From NCBI GenBank assembly GCA_947627445.1, contig CANQWA010000005.1, forward strand, positions 1 to 64,000: DNA of 64,000 nt, in the 5' to 3' direction. Source of the DNA: an uncultured Ruminococcus sp. GTDB lineage: Bacteria; Bacillota; Clostridia; Oscillospirales; Ruminococcaceae. A model generated the notes under the pieces. That model made no database searches and was not told the origin of the DNA. It was given only the letters and a program-made list of their open reading frames with translations. Positions 1 to 8,323 of this stretch are shown here, piece by piece. The translations under genes and the position numbers were made by a program. Position 1 is the stretch's first letter. Every line of letters starts with the position of its first letter.

Positions 1-180
1 ACTGCGCCAGCTGCGCCGGCTGCACCAGTTGCTCCAGTCGGTCCGGTTGGTCCGGTTGCGCCAACTGCGCCAGCTGCGCCGGCTGCACCAGTTGCTCCAG
101 TCGGTCCGGTTGGTCCGGTTGCGCCAACTGCGCCAGCTGCACCAGTTGCTCCGGTCGGTCCGGTCGGTCCAGTTGCGCCA
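1..180. repeat. 63-bp tandem repeat inside the collagen-like gene
   Basis: Bases 1-63 and 64-126 are identical 63-bp units, each coding for seven Gly-X-Y triplets. Bases 127-180 are a shortened 54-bp version with a few substitutions. The array continues beyond the left edge. Identical neighbouring units suggest recent duplication by slippage, so the length may vary between strains. Confidence 0.9.
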
Positions 181-497
181 ACTGCGCCGGCTGCTCCAGT
201 CGGTCCGGTTACACCGGCTGCACCGGTTGCGCCTGTGGGACCGGTTACACCATTTGCTCCGGCTGCGCCTGTCGCACCTGTCGGACCGGTTGCTCCAACT
301 GCACCTGCCGGACCCATGGGACCCATTGCACCAGTCGCACCAGTTGCGCCCATAGGACCAGTCGCTCCGGTTGCTCCCACCGGTCCGGTTACACCAGGAG
401 GTCCTTGAATACAGCAGCTTGTTGGTGCGGGTGGTATCGGACAACAGCCGGCACCAGGATAGGTGTTCCCGGCATTTTCACAATTACAATAAGACAT
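1..497 (-). CDS. Collagen-like Gly-X-Y repeat protein (partial)
   Basis: The reading frame begins at ATG 497 behind AAAGGAG and stays open to the window edge, so the C-terminus is missing. The first 35 or so residues are rich in Cys, Pro and Asn and hold a CC pair and SCC. After that nearly every third residue is Gly, with GAT, GPT, GAA and GAV triplets, the typical low-complexity bacterial collagen-like stretch. Proteins of this type form triple-helical filaments on spores (BclA family) or cell surfaces, and Thr in the triplets is often glycosylated. No signal peptide is visible, which fits the exosporium type better than a Sec-exported one. The gene lies 39 bp downstream of a glycosyltransferase on the same strand. 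The collagen-like assignment is clear; the spore location is inference. Confidence 0.85.
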   Translation of the reverse strand, partial: MSYCNCENAGNTYPGAGCCPIPPAPTSCCIQGPPGVTGPVGATGATGPMGATGATGAMGPMGPAGAVGATGPTGATGAAGANGVTGPTGATGAAGVTGPTGAAGAVGATGPTGPTGATGAAGAVGATGPTGPTGATGAAGAAGAVGATGPTGPTGATGAAGAAGA

Positions 498-536
498 TGT
501 CAAAAACTCCTTTCTGCAGAAGTGATCTCTGCGAAT

Positions 537-1604
537 TTATACGATTCCTTTGGAGGCAAAATATTGCCGGTTATGCGCCACAGCCGGCTCTTCCGGCCGC
601 ACGCTTCCGGCTAATTCATTATATGCCGCTGCCGTCAAAATGTCCCCCATACGATCATAGCAAACACAAAGCTGTATCATGGGAATATAATCGCAGCACG
701 CCTGTATCCGAAATCCGGCATGTGGCTTTTTCCCCTGCTCTATCGCCAATTGATACCAGAATGCAGCGATAGAATATTGTCCTTGCTCCAGCAGAATCTT
801 GCCAATATCACAGCAAACCTCCGGCCAGGGCACATCATAATGAAATGACCGGAACAAACTGTTTAGTGCCTTCTCCGGCTGCTCCAGCTTTTTGTAACAG
901 TTACCGCAAAGAAGACATGCACCCACAGCATCTGCCGACCAAATCGTTTCCTCTTCCAGAAAATCATCCAGTATGGGCAATGCCGCACGATATGCGCCAT
1001 GATCATACAGTTCTCTGCCGTAATAGTATTGCTCCCGGGGAGAAAACACCTCACCACGCATCAGCTTGTGCTGATAAATGCGAAGATTACGGTCAGGGTC
1101 ACTGGCTTTCAGCTTTCGATGAGAGATCCCGGCATCCCCATACCGAATGGTTCCGTGGGGAGAAACCACCTCATGTACTGCACCTTCAAAACGAAAATTA
1201 CTGCTTCTGCGGAAAACCCGCTCCCGGACGGATATCACCTGAGGCTTTCCATCTTCACTGAAGGACAGAAAATACGGCAGATATACGACATCTGCATCAG
1301 GATCTTTCAGAATCTTCCGCAGCTTCTCACGGTTCTCTCCTTCGATCACATCATCTGCATCCAGCCACATCCAGTAATCTCCCACTGCCTGCGAAACTGC
1401 AAAGTTCCTTGCTGCCGCAAAATCCTCCTGCCACGGAAAATCATAGATCTTTGCCTCATACAGCGCAGCCACCGCCTTAGTCTCATCCGTCGAACCGGTG
1501 TCTACAATAATAATCTCATCCACCAGATCCGCTATTGAATTCAGACAGCGCCCCAAAACCTCGGCTTCATTCCGTACAATCATGCATAAGCTGACCAATG
1601 GCAT
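537..1604 (-). CDS. Family 2 glycosyltransferase with TPR-like C-terminal half
   Basis: The 355-residue protein starts at ATG 1604, seven bases after AGGAGG; a longer upstream reading lacks a ribosome-binding site. Residues 1 to about 200 are a GT-A glycosyltransferase: MPLVSLCMIVRNEAE at the start, IVDTGSTD near residues 33-40 and a metal- and nucleotide-binding DAD at 82-84. The C-terminal 150 residues look like helical TPR repeats (YYYGREL, CLLCGNCYKKLEQPEKAL, AAFWYQLAIEQGKKP). Such cytoplasmic enzymes use a nucleotide sugar to extend a glycan or modify protein. The gene immediately precedes the collagen-like gene, so that Thr-rich protein is a plausible acceptor; this link is inferred from position only. 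Confidence 0.88.
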   Translation of the reverse strand: MPLVSLCMIVRNEAEVLGRCLNSIADLVDEIIIVDTGSTDETKAVAALYEAKIYDFPWQEDFAAARNFAVSQAVGDYWMWLDADDVIEGENREKLRKILKDPDADVVYLPYFLSFSEDGKPQVISVRERVFRRSSNFRFEGAVHEVVSPHGTIRYGDAGISHRKLKASDPDRNLRIYQHKLMRGEVFSPREQYYYGRELYDHGAYRAALPILDDFLEEETIWSADAVGACLLCGNCYKKLEQPEKALNSLFRSFHYDVPWPEVCCDIGKILLEQGQYSIAAFWYQLAIEQGKKPHAGFRIQACCDYIPMIQLCVCYDRMGDILTAAAYNELAGSVRPEEPAVAHNRQYFASKGIV

Positions 1605-1997
1605 AGCTATGCCTCCTTTCAGATGCAAGAGATCAAGAAGCAAGAACTCTGACACTTGCACCCTGACCGTCTTGTCTGAGGCGATCGTGTTTTCAGATCG
1701 CCTGCTAAACCATCATATGTCAGAACATAGCTTTTGGTGCGTGTCCGGAGAAAAAAGAGAAAGTTGCCCGCCCCATGAGATGCGACGGAATCCATTGGGA
1801 AACTCTTTTTCAATGCTTTATGCGGATTTTTCAAGCAATTTTTATCGGTATCCCTGATTTTTACCGGCTTTTCACTAATAATTACGGTTTTCGTCAGAGT
1901 TGAAGTTTGATATACTATAATTAATTCAAGTAAAGAAATAATTGTGTTTTCCAAGAGAAAAAGAATGTAAAATACATGTAAAATTTTACAAAACATA
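1605..1997. other. Intergenic region with a hairpin; no supported gene
   Basis: This stretch separates the minus-strand glycosyltransferase from the plus-strand secreted protein. It holds a perfect 8-bp hairpin (AGGCGATC at 1679-1686, GATCGCCT at 1696-1703) in what would be the glycosyltransferase leader. A minus-strand open frame at 1619-1996 has no ribosome-binding site and biased composition, so I do not call it. Bases 1819-1846 resemble bases 22200-22228. Confidence 0.5.
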
Positions 1998-2026
1998 TTG
2001 ACATTTCATTAAATATTATGTATAAT
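1998..2026 (+). promoter_or_regulatory. Sigma-A promoter of the Cys/His-rich secreted protein gene
   Basis: TTGACA at 1998-2003 and TATAAT at 2021-2026 are both consensus with 17 bp between. The start codon is about 60 bp downstream, behind AAAGGAGG. Confidence 0.85.
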
Positions 2027-2085
2027 TAAACAAGAAGGCAGACTTTTCTCGATACGGAATCACCTAATAAAAGGAGGTCTTTACG

Positions 2086-4473
2086 ATGACGAAAAAGTAT
2101 CAAAAATTGCTGGCTTTTCTCGTTTGCGGCGGAATGATCGGAAGCCTTTTCCCATTCAGCGCATCAGGAAGCAACAGTGCGGAAACCGTCGGTCATTCCG
2201 AAAGTGTAGCCGCCGATGAATACCACATGAGCATCAATTACAATGAAGAAGGCAGCGGTCATAGACACTCTACCGGAGAATTTATTCGTATCGAAAGACA
2301 AGATCCCACCTGCGAACTTCCGTCAATGGATGTTTCCATATTCTCCTGTGCTGAGTGCGGCGAGGAATTTCCTTTGATATGGAGAGCTGCCCATGAGAAT
2401 TATCAACCCTCTCTCGGGCATCAGCTTGAAAATGCAACACATTATGAGAACGAATGCGGCAGCTACGATCAAGGCTATTGTACACGCTGCGGCAAGGAAG
2501 ACGCCATAAACAGCCAGCAAACCCACTCGTGGAAGGGCTGGTGGATCGATGAGCAGCCCACCTGCCACAGCAAGGGCGTTCTCAAGAATGAGTGCACCGT
2601 TTGTCATCTTGTCAAAACAGAAGAGCTGGAGACTCTTAGCTGTCATACCATAACCGATTGGACACTTATTTCACCGGCAACCTGTGAAGAAGATGGCGTT
2701 TATCAAGGCAGCTGCGTGAACTGCGGCGCCATCGAAACCAAGAAAACGGCTGCTCTCGGTCATAAGTATTCTCTTGATGTGACCGTTGAGCCTCCCACTT
2801 GTACCAGTGAAGGCAGATCATACAGAGCTTGCACCCGCTGCGGCAAAATCAATGAGAAGTATCTTGTCACCACACCGGCTAAGGGTCACTGCTATTACGA
2901 TGATGGGGACTGTACGACTCCCGTTGTTTGCCAGATCTGCCATACGACTATCATTGAAGCCAAGGAACATGTGTTCAGCAGCGAGTGGTCACATGACTCT
3001 GCTCAGCACTTCCATTCATGTATGAACGAAGGCTGTACAGCAAGGAGCGATGCTGCCAATCACACAGGTTCTCTCATAAGTGACGACTGCACAAAAGGCA
3101 TTTCCTGTGAGGTTTGCGGCGGCGTAGAAGTGGGCGGTATGCAGCACGATTTTGAAAACGGTGTGTCTAAATTCTATACATTTGGTTATCACACGACAAA
3201 ATGTGCGAATCCCGGATGCAAGGTTTCAAAGAGGTTCAAGTGCACGGAGGGCGAACAGCACTCCTGTACCGATCCTGTTGTATGCAGCAAATGCGGTACG
3301 GCTATGAAAGATCCGGTTCACAACCATAACTTCTCCGGCACTGCTGTTGAAGAGGGTGATCATCACGTTTACTATTGCCGCAATCTGCATGAAAAATGTA
3401 CCGGCAAAAAGGTGGAGGCTCACAAGCCAATAAAAGATGACGGCAACTGCCTCACATCTCTCCGGTGTATATCCTGCAATGCAGTCATAACTCCTGCGGA
3501 AAAAGAGCATCAATTCGGCACAGTAACATGGACAGATGAAAACGGCAATGCATATCATGCCTGTTTGAATGGCACCTGCACGGTAAGACAGTATGTTGGC
3601 CATGAATCGTATGACTCCGAACAACACAATTATGTAAACGGCAAGTGCACGATTTGCGGAATGACTGGTGAATCAGTGGGAGGACACAGCCTCACACTGA
3701 ACGGAAGAATAGAAATCAACTTCTATATGAGTCTGAATGATTCCATCTTCAACGACAAGGGTGCATACATGAACTTCACCACCTCTGACGGAAATGAGAA
3801 AGTGTATGTAAGTGCTGCTAAAGATAACATCCAGAACGAAAATGGTGTTAACTATTATGTTTTCACTTGCAGTGTTGCACCAAAGGACGTAAACTCAGAG
3901 ATAAGAGCACAGATGGTTCTGGGAGACGGTACAAAGGGAAAACTTTACACATATTCGATCCGAGAATATGCAAATTCTATCTACTATACGGCTGTTTCTA
4001 ATGAGACAAAGGAGCTCGTGGATGCCATGATGAACTATGGTGAATGCGCGGAGTCGTACTTTGCAAACAGCACAGTGGGTGTTCCTGACGTAGAAGTTCG
4101 CACGGAAGAACTTGAAAAATACAAGCTTCAAAAACAGAATGAGCTTCCTGACGGCATCCAGTATGTGGGTTCAAGCCTTATGCTTGACGCATCGGTTACG
4201 GTGCGCCACTACTTCAGCGCTGACAGTTCAGTAGATGTCTCGGCATATGGTTTCAAAAAGAATACTGCCAATGGCTACTATTTTGTAGAAATCAGCGACA
4301 TCTGTGCAAATGAGCTCAGCAAGCCTGTTGAAACAAAGATCGGCGATTTCGTTCTCACTTACAGTCCAATGAGCTATGTGTACTCCGTTCTTCACAATGA
4401 AAATTCTGACGAAAACCTGATAAATCTGGTAAAGGCACTATATCTCTACCATCAGGCAAGCACGAAAGTATAA
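2086..4473 (+). CDS. Secreted protein with many CxxC/His repeats and a C-terminal beta-rich domain
   Basis: The 795-residue protein starts at ATG 2086 behind AAAGGAGG. Residues 1 to about 27 form a Sec signal peptide (KK, a hydrophobic core, then SASG). From about residue 80 to 530 it carries about ten irregular cysteine and histidine modules, such as CTRCGK, CTVCH, CVNCG, CQICH, CEVCGG, CSKCG, CISCN and CTICG. Most are preceded by an isolated Cys about 12 residues upstream and by GH or EH, as in treble-clef or rubredoxin-knuckle metal sites. The last 250 residues (from GHSLTLNGRIEINFYMSL) resemble a domain that recurs in extracellular proteins of gut Clostridia; I know no function for it. 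There is no LPXTG, dockerin or SLH module, so it is probably released. Metal binding is inference. Confidence 0.8.
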   Translation: MTKKYQKLLAFLVCGGMIGSLFPFSASGSNSAETVGHSESVAADEYHMSINYNEEGSGHRHSTGEFIRIERQDPTCELPSMDVSIFSCAECGEEFPLIWRAAHENYQPSLGHQLENATHYENECGSYDQGYCTRCGKEDAINSQQTHSWKGWWIDEQPTCHSKGVLKNECTVCHLVKTEELETLSCHTITDWTLISPATCEEDGVYQGSCVNCGAIETKKTAALGHKYSLDVTVEPPTCTSEGRSYRACTRCGKINEKYLVTTPAKGHCYYDDGDCTTPVVCQICHTTIIEAKEHVFSSEWSHDSAQHFHSCMNEGCTARSDAANHTGSLISDDCTKGISCEVCGGVEVGGMQHDFENGVSKFYTFGYHTTKCANPGCKVSKRFKCTEGEQHSCTDPVVCSKCGTAMKDPVHNHNFSGTAVEEGDHHVYYCRNLHEKCTGKKVEAHKPIKDDGNCLTSLRCISCNAVITPAEKEHQFGTVTWTDENGNAYHACLNGTCTVRQYVGHESYDSEQHNYVNGKCTICGMTGESVGGHSLTLNGRIEINFYMSLNDSIFNDKGAYMNFTTSDGNEKVYVSAAKDNIQNENGVNYYVFTCSVAPKDVNSEIRAQMVLGDGTKGKLYTYSIREYANSIYYTAVSNETKELVDAMMNYGECAESYFANSTVGVPDVEVRTEELEKYKLQKQNELPDGIQYVGSSLMLDASVTVRHYFSADSSVDVSAYGFKKNTANGYYFVEISDICANELSKPVETKIGDFVLTYSPMSYVYSVLHNENSDENLINLVKALYLYHQASTKV

Positions 4474-4494
4474 CACCTCATGAATAAAAAAAGG

Positions 4495-4521
4495 GGCTGC
4501 GTAACATATGGTTGCGCAGCC
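4495..4521 (+). terminator. Rho-independent terminator after the secreted protein gene
   Basis: GGCTGCG (4495-4501) pairs with CGCAGCC (4515-4521), followed by CTTTGTCTGT; an A-run lies upstream, so it may work in both directions. Confidence 0.7.
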
Positions 4522-4610
4522 TTTGTCTGTCAGAAGAATTGATGTGAGTGATGATATGAAAATCTATTGCAGCCGTCGCATATCGAACGGCAGAAATTCC
4601 GCCTGTCTCA

Positions 4611-5375
4611 TCAGATCGCCGGCATTACCCTTCCACCGCAGACCGGAATATACGCTCCAGTGGTGAAAGCCGCAAGATCAGACAATAGAAATGCTGTCAT
4701 ATTGGCGATCTCCTGATCGGTTCCCCTCCTGCCGAGAGGAACCGATTTTTCATAATCCGGTGCACTCTCTGTATGCTGCAAACGGTCACGCTCCGAGATC
4801 GTCCATCCTGGCGCTACCTGATTTACTGTGATATGATACGCCCCGACCTCCTTCGCCAGACAACGCACAATACCATCTAACGCCCGTTTTCCAGCGGTAT
4901 AGGCAGCATTGTTTGGTTCTGCAAGGGCAGCACATTCTGTATTGACCGCCACATATCTCCCATAATTCTGCGTGATCATATCCGGCAAAAATGTCTTTGC
5001 CAGATGCACGGTCTGCATGGCACAGGAGGCAAACTGACTCTGAAAGTCTTCCAACGGCTGCTCCAGCACACTTGTCCACGGATACTGGATCACGGCATTT
5101 GCCACAATCAGATCCACTGTTCCAAGTTCTGTTTTCACCTGTCTCTGCATGTTCAGAACACTTTGCAGATCCGTCACGTCTGCCTGCACCACAAGGGCTT
5201 TTTGCCCGCAGGCACGCACTGCTTTCGCTGTCTGCTCCGTGCGTTCACGATTCCTGTAATAATGCAGCACTACATGTGCACCGCATTCTGCCAGTGTCCG
5301 GGCAATCACTCTGCCAAGCTCTCCGGATGCACCGGTAACAAGAGCAATCCTTCCGGATAAATCAATCTGTAACAT
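4611..5375 (-). CDS. Short-chain dehydrogenase/reductase (FabG-like)
   Basis: The 254-residue protein starts at ATG 5375, nine bases after AAAGG; a GTG three codons upstream is too close to that site. It is a classical SDR: the nucleotide-binding TGASGELG at 14-21 and catalytic Tyr159 and Lys163 in YTAGK. The position of the usual catalytic Ser, 13 residues before the Tyr, is Thr146 (NTECAA), an uncommon but hydroxyl-bearing replacement, and the usual NNAG motif is reduced to ANAV. Family members reduce 3-oxoacyl-ACP or oxidise sugars and alcohols with NAD(P). It stands alone between a convergent secreted-protein gene and the response regulator, so context does not reveal a substrate. Confidence 0.88.
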   Translation of the reverse strand: MLQIDLSGRIALVTGASGELGRVIARTLAECGAHVVLHYYRNRERTEQTAKAVRACGQKALVVQADVTDLQSVLNMQRQVKTELGTVDLIVANAVIQYPWTSVLEQPLEDFQSQFASCAMQTVHLAKTFLPDMITQNYGRYVAVNTECAALAEPNNAAYTAGKRALDGIVRCLAKEVGAYHITVNQVAPGWTISERDRLQHTESAPDYEKSVPLGRRGTDQEIANMTAFLLSDLAAFTTGAYIPVCGGRVMPAI

Positions 5376-5472
5376 CACTGTCACCCTTTCTGATTTCTTT
5401 TCTATCGCATTTTAAGGATGTAAGAACTTGTTCGAAATATGACAAACAATCGCCTCAATCCTACGGGGGTCG

Positions 5473-6099
5473 TTATACTTTTACCTCCGTATAGTAATAC
5501 ACCGCCAACTGCGTTCTGTCCCGAAGATGCAACTTATCCAAAAGTGTACTGATATAGTTTCGTACCGTGCCCTCCCCGAGAAACAGTTCAGCGGCAATTT
5601 CCTTGTTGCTCAGTCCTTTAGCCACCAGTTCCATGATCTCCCGTTCTTTGCCGCTGATACCGTGCTTTTCAAAATTAAATGCCTCTTTGGATTTCATCAG
5701 TTCAGGCAGCTTTGTCACAATCTTTTCACCGAATACGCTCTGACCGTTTAACACAGATTCCAGAGCAGATGCAATGCCTTCAAAATCTTGTTTCAGAATA
5801 TAGCCCTTTGCGCCCATGTTCAACGCCTTGACAATATATTCATCATCAGAAAAGGTCGTCAGATACAGGATCTTTGCATCAGGATATTCTTTTAAAATAT
5901 GCTCCCCTGCTGCAATGCCGCTCATACTCTCCATCCGGATGTCCATGAGTATCACATCCGGTTTGTATGCCCGATACAGTGCGATGGCTTCCTCGCCGCT
6001 GTTACCGATTGCAGTCACTGTGATTTTTCCTGTGCTTTCCAAAATGGTTTTCAATGATAAAGATACCAGATTGTCGTCATCTACTACAATAATGTTCAT
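5473..6099 (-). CDS. NarL/LuxR-family response regulator
   Basis: The 208-residue protein starts at ATG 6099 behind AAGGAG; the kinase stop codon lies two bases before it. It has a receiver domain (VVDDDN at 5-10, phospho-acceptor Asp53 in LMDIR, TT near 86, Lys near 105) and a C-terminal LuxR-type helix-turn-helix (about 145-205, SNKEIAAELFLGEGTVRNY). It is predicted to be phosphorylated by the kinase encoded just upstream and to act as a DNA-binding activator. The divergent ABC exporter operon is the obvious target, as in LiaRS- and YxdJ-like systems that respond to envelope stress or antibiotics. The inducer cannot be told from sequence. Confidence 0.93.
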   Translation of the reverse strand: MNIIVVDDDNLVSLSLKTILESTGKITVTAIGNSGEEAIALYRAYKPDVILMDIRMESMSGIAAGEHILKEYPDAKILYLTTFSDDEYIVKALNMGAKGYILKQDFEGIASALESVLNGQSVFGEKIVTKLPELMKSKEAFNFEKHGISGKEREIMELVAKGLSNKEIAAELFLGEGTVRNYISTLLDKLHLRDRTQLAVYYYTEVKV

Positions 6100-6100
6100 G

Positions 6101-7171
6101 TCATTCTCCTTGTTGTTTTGATATGGACATAAAAATGCAAAATCCCTTTTGAGATGCTGTAAAGCTGATTTTTCCACCAACGCTTTCAACTCTGTCCCTC
6201 ATGTTTTTCAAGCCAATACCACTTTCCTGAATCTGCGTACAGCTTCCGTTATCCTCCAGCATCATCTGATAAAATCCGGGGTGCTCTCTGAGTACAATCC
6301 GGATCGTATTCCCATTGGAATGCTTTACCGTATTGGAAAGCCCCTCTTTAATAATGCCTGCTATACAAAGTCGGATCTTACCGGGAATATTTTCGCTCAG
6401 ATCGTAATCCAGATGGATCGCAAACCGATTGTCTACAGCCTGGACGCTTTCTTCTATAATCCCTTTCAGGTCGATGGAGTCGTCATGGAGATCATGGACG
6501 CTTTCACGGATACTGGTCATGGCACTGTCCAGCGTACTTTTCAAACTTTCCAGCGGTTCTTTCATCGTTTCATCCTGATTCACAATGAGCAGCGCACCTG
6601 CCTGTAACAGTGATCGTGTAAGCATATGTCCCACATTATCATGAATTTCTCTGGCAATTCTGTTCCGCTCTTTCAATGTGGCAAGATGGATCTCGTTGTC
6701 CTGTGCCTGTGCAAGCCGGAAATTCTGCTTTGTGAGCTGGATGTTTTTCTCTGTTATTTCATCCCGGAGAGAGATCAGTTTTCCCACGGTTTCTTCCAGT
6801 TTAGAAACACGCATATAGACGATGACAGACACAATAATCCCGGCAACCGAGATCATGCATTGTGATACCGTCAGAGAATCCATCCGGGATAATACGGTCA
6901 TTGCAGGCAGAACAAGCCACCATTTTTTCTCCCATAAGGCATCATAAAGCATCAGTGGCAGTGCACAAAAAAAGAGCGGAATGAATCCACAGGTGAGCGC
7001 TTCCAGACCGAGAATGATAGCGGCAATTTTTTTGCCCGTCAGCAATTGCACCGCAGTTGAAACAATGCCGGCAGTCAGCAATGCAGCAACAGGCGCAGCA
7101 AAGTTTTCTGACATGCTGAATCCTATGAGGCATATCAGGGTAATGGCAAGTTTATCCCATAATCTGTTCAA
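6101..7171 (-). CDS. LiaS/DesK-type sensor histidine kinase
   Basis: I place the start at TTG 7171 (356 residues), preceded by AGGCGGTGA. Longer readings begin upstream of the transcription start implied by the promoter at 7215-7243. The N-terminal 120 residues form about five membrane segments with short loops and no large sensor domain. A coiled-coil linker follows, then a HisKA_3 dimerisation helix with the phospho-acceptor His near residue 177 (REIHDNVGH) and an HATPase domain (KEGLSNTVKHSNGN, LEDNGSC, GIGLKNMRDRV). Kinases with this layout often sense membrane or antibiotic stress. Transcribed with the response regulator and divergent from the ABC genes. Confidence 0.9.
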   Translation of the reverse strand: MNRLWDKLAITLICLIGFSMSENFAAPVAALLTAGIVSTAVQLLTGKKIAAIILGLEALTCGFIPLFFCALPLMLYDALWEKKWWLVLPAMTVLSRMDSLTVSQCMISVAGIIVSVIVYMRVSKLEETVGKLISLRDEITEKNIQLTKQNFRLAQAQDNEIHLATLKERNRIAREIHDNVGHMLTRSLLQAGALLIVNQDETMKEPLESLKSTLDSAMTSIRESVHDLHDDSIDLKGIIEESVQAVDNRFAIHLDYDLSENIPGKIRLCIAGIIKEGLSNTVKHSNGNTIRIVLREHPGFYQMMLEDNGSCTQIQESGIGLKNMRDRVESVGGKISFTASQKGFCIFMSISKQQGE

Positions 7172-7214
7172 TTTTACTCTCACCGCCTGGCAATGAAAAT
7201 ATTCTTTGTGTCCC

Positions 7215-7243
7215 ATTATATCACACTTTGGAGGAAATAACAA
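7215..7243 (-). promoter_or_regulatory. Promoter of the two-component operon
   Basis: On the minus strand TTGTTA (7238-7243), 17 bp, then consensus TATAAT (7215-7220). Confidence 0.7.
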
Positions 7244-7270
7244 GACACATCATTCTGTTCCAATGAAAAA

Positions 7271-7284
7271 ATGACATTTGTCAT
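7271..7284. promoter_or_regulatory. Palindromic operator candidate between divergent promoters
   Basis: ATGACATTTGTCAT is a perfect 6-2-6 inverted repeat. The half-site AAATGAC recurs 22 bp on, at 7291-7297. The pair lies between the kinase -35 box and the exporter promoter, where a LuxR-type regulator would be expected to bind. Confidence 0.45.
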
Positions 7285-7306
7285 ATCAGAAAATGACTGC
7301 GGACAC

Positions 7307-7335
7307 TTCATTTTCCCATCCGGAAATGGTACAAT
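7307..7335 (+). promoter_or_regulatory. Probable weak promoter of the ABC exporter operon
   Basis: TACAAT at 7330-7335 is a good -10 box. The -35 position, TTCATT at 7307-7312 with 17-bp spacing, is poor, which suits a promoter that needs an activator. Confidence 0.45.
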
Positions 7336-7370
7336 AAATGACAGTCAATCACCAATTTGGAGGCATTATC

Positions 7371-8321
7371 ATGGAACGCACTGTTGTGAAAATTGAAAAT
7401 CTCGTAAAACGCTACGGCGATCTGGTCGCATTGGATCATCTCAGCCTGGATATTCAGGAGGGAGAGGTGTTCGGTCTATTGGGTCCCAACGGCTCCGGCA
7501 AGACCACTACCATCAACTGCCTGCTCTCCCTGCTTTCCTTTGATAAAGGAAATATTGAAATTTTCGGCAAAAAAATGACACCGGTCAGCTATGATATCAA
7601 GAAAGAGATCGGCGTGATCATGCAGAATGTTGCCGTTTTTAAAGAACTGACAGTATATGAAAACATTGACTATTTCTGCGGACTATACATCACTGACAAG
7701 GTAAAGCGGAAACAGTATGTAGAGGAAGCCGTGTCATTTGTGGGACTGGAAGATTTTCTAAAATTCCATCCGAAAAAGCTTTCCGGCGGACTTTTGCGCA
7801 GACTGAATATTGCCTGCGGCATTGCACACAAGCCCAGGCTGATCATTCTGGATGAGCCAACAGTTGCTGTCGATCCCCAGAGCCGGAATAAGATCCTGGA
7901 GGGCATTGCAGAACTGAACCGGAACGGGGCGACAATCATCTACACGTCCCACTATATGGAGGAAGTAGAGCAGCTTTGCACCAGAATCGCCATTATGGAC
8001 AAGGGATATAAAATTGCCGAGGGCACAAAAGATGAACTGAAACGGATGATCAAAAACACAGAGACTGTCTCCATTGAAATTCTTGGGCTGTCTCCTGAGA
8101 CACGGGCGCAAATCGCCGCATTGCCTCATGTGTACAACACCGCATATGATGGCGAAAAACTGACCGTCTATTGCTCCGGTGGAAAGCACAACCTGATACG
8201 AATTCTGGACATCCTGCAAAAGCAAGATCTGAGCTTTGGAAGAGTGTACTCTGAGCTGCCGACATTGAATGATGTATTCCTTGAAATCACAGGCAAAGCG
8301 CTCCGGGACAAGGAGGATTGA
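7371..8321 (+). CDS. ABC transporter ATP-binding protein (drug/peptide exporter type)
   Basis: The 316-residue protein starts at ATG 7371 behind TTTGGAGG. It has Walker A GPNGSGKT (38-45), a Q-loop at MQN, a signature LSGGL (137-141, where Leu replaces the common Gln or Met), Walker B LIILDEP (157-163) and the H-loop THY-like SHY. The C-terminal 100 residues form the extension common in CcmA/NatA/BcrA-type ATPases. It powers export through the two ABC-2 permeases encoded next; the three genes overlap or nearly touch, so one transcript is likely. Divergence from a LiaRS-like pair suggests export of an antimicrobial or lipid-like compound. Which one is unknown. Confidence 0.93.
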   Translation: MERTVVKIENLVKRYGDLVALDHLSLDIQEGEVFGLLGPNGSGKTTTINCLLSLLSFDKGNIEIFGKKMTPVSYDIKKEIGVIMQNVAVFKELTVYENIDYFCGLYITDKVKRKQYVEEAVSFVGLEDFLKFHPKKLSGGLLRRLNIACGIAHKPRLIILDEPTVAVDPQSRNKILEGIAELNRNGATIIYTSHYMEEVEQLCTRIAIMDKGYKIAEGTKDELKRMIKNTETVSIEILGLSPETRAQIAALPHVYNTAYDGEKLTVYCSGGKHNLIRILDILQKQDLSFGRVYSELPTLNDVFLEITGKALRDKED

Positions 8322-8323
8322 AC

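Noticed and set aside
1619..1996. 125-codon minus-strand frame upstream of the glycosyltransferase
   Set aside because: No ribosome-binding site, odd composition, and it overlaps a hairpin leader and the AT-rich promoter zone.
8318..8323. TTG start for the first ABC permease
   Set aside because: It lies directly at the ATPase stop codon; ATG 8324 has the correct spacing to AAGGAGG.
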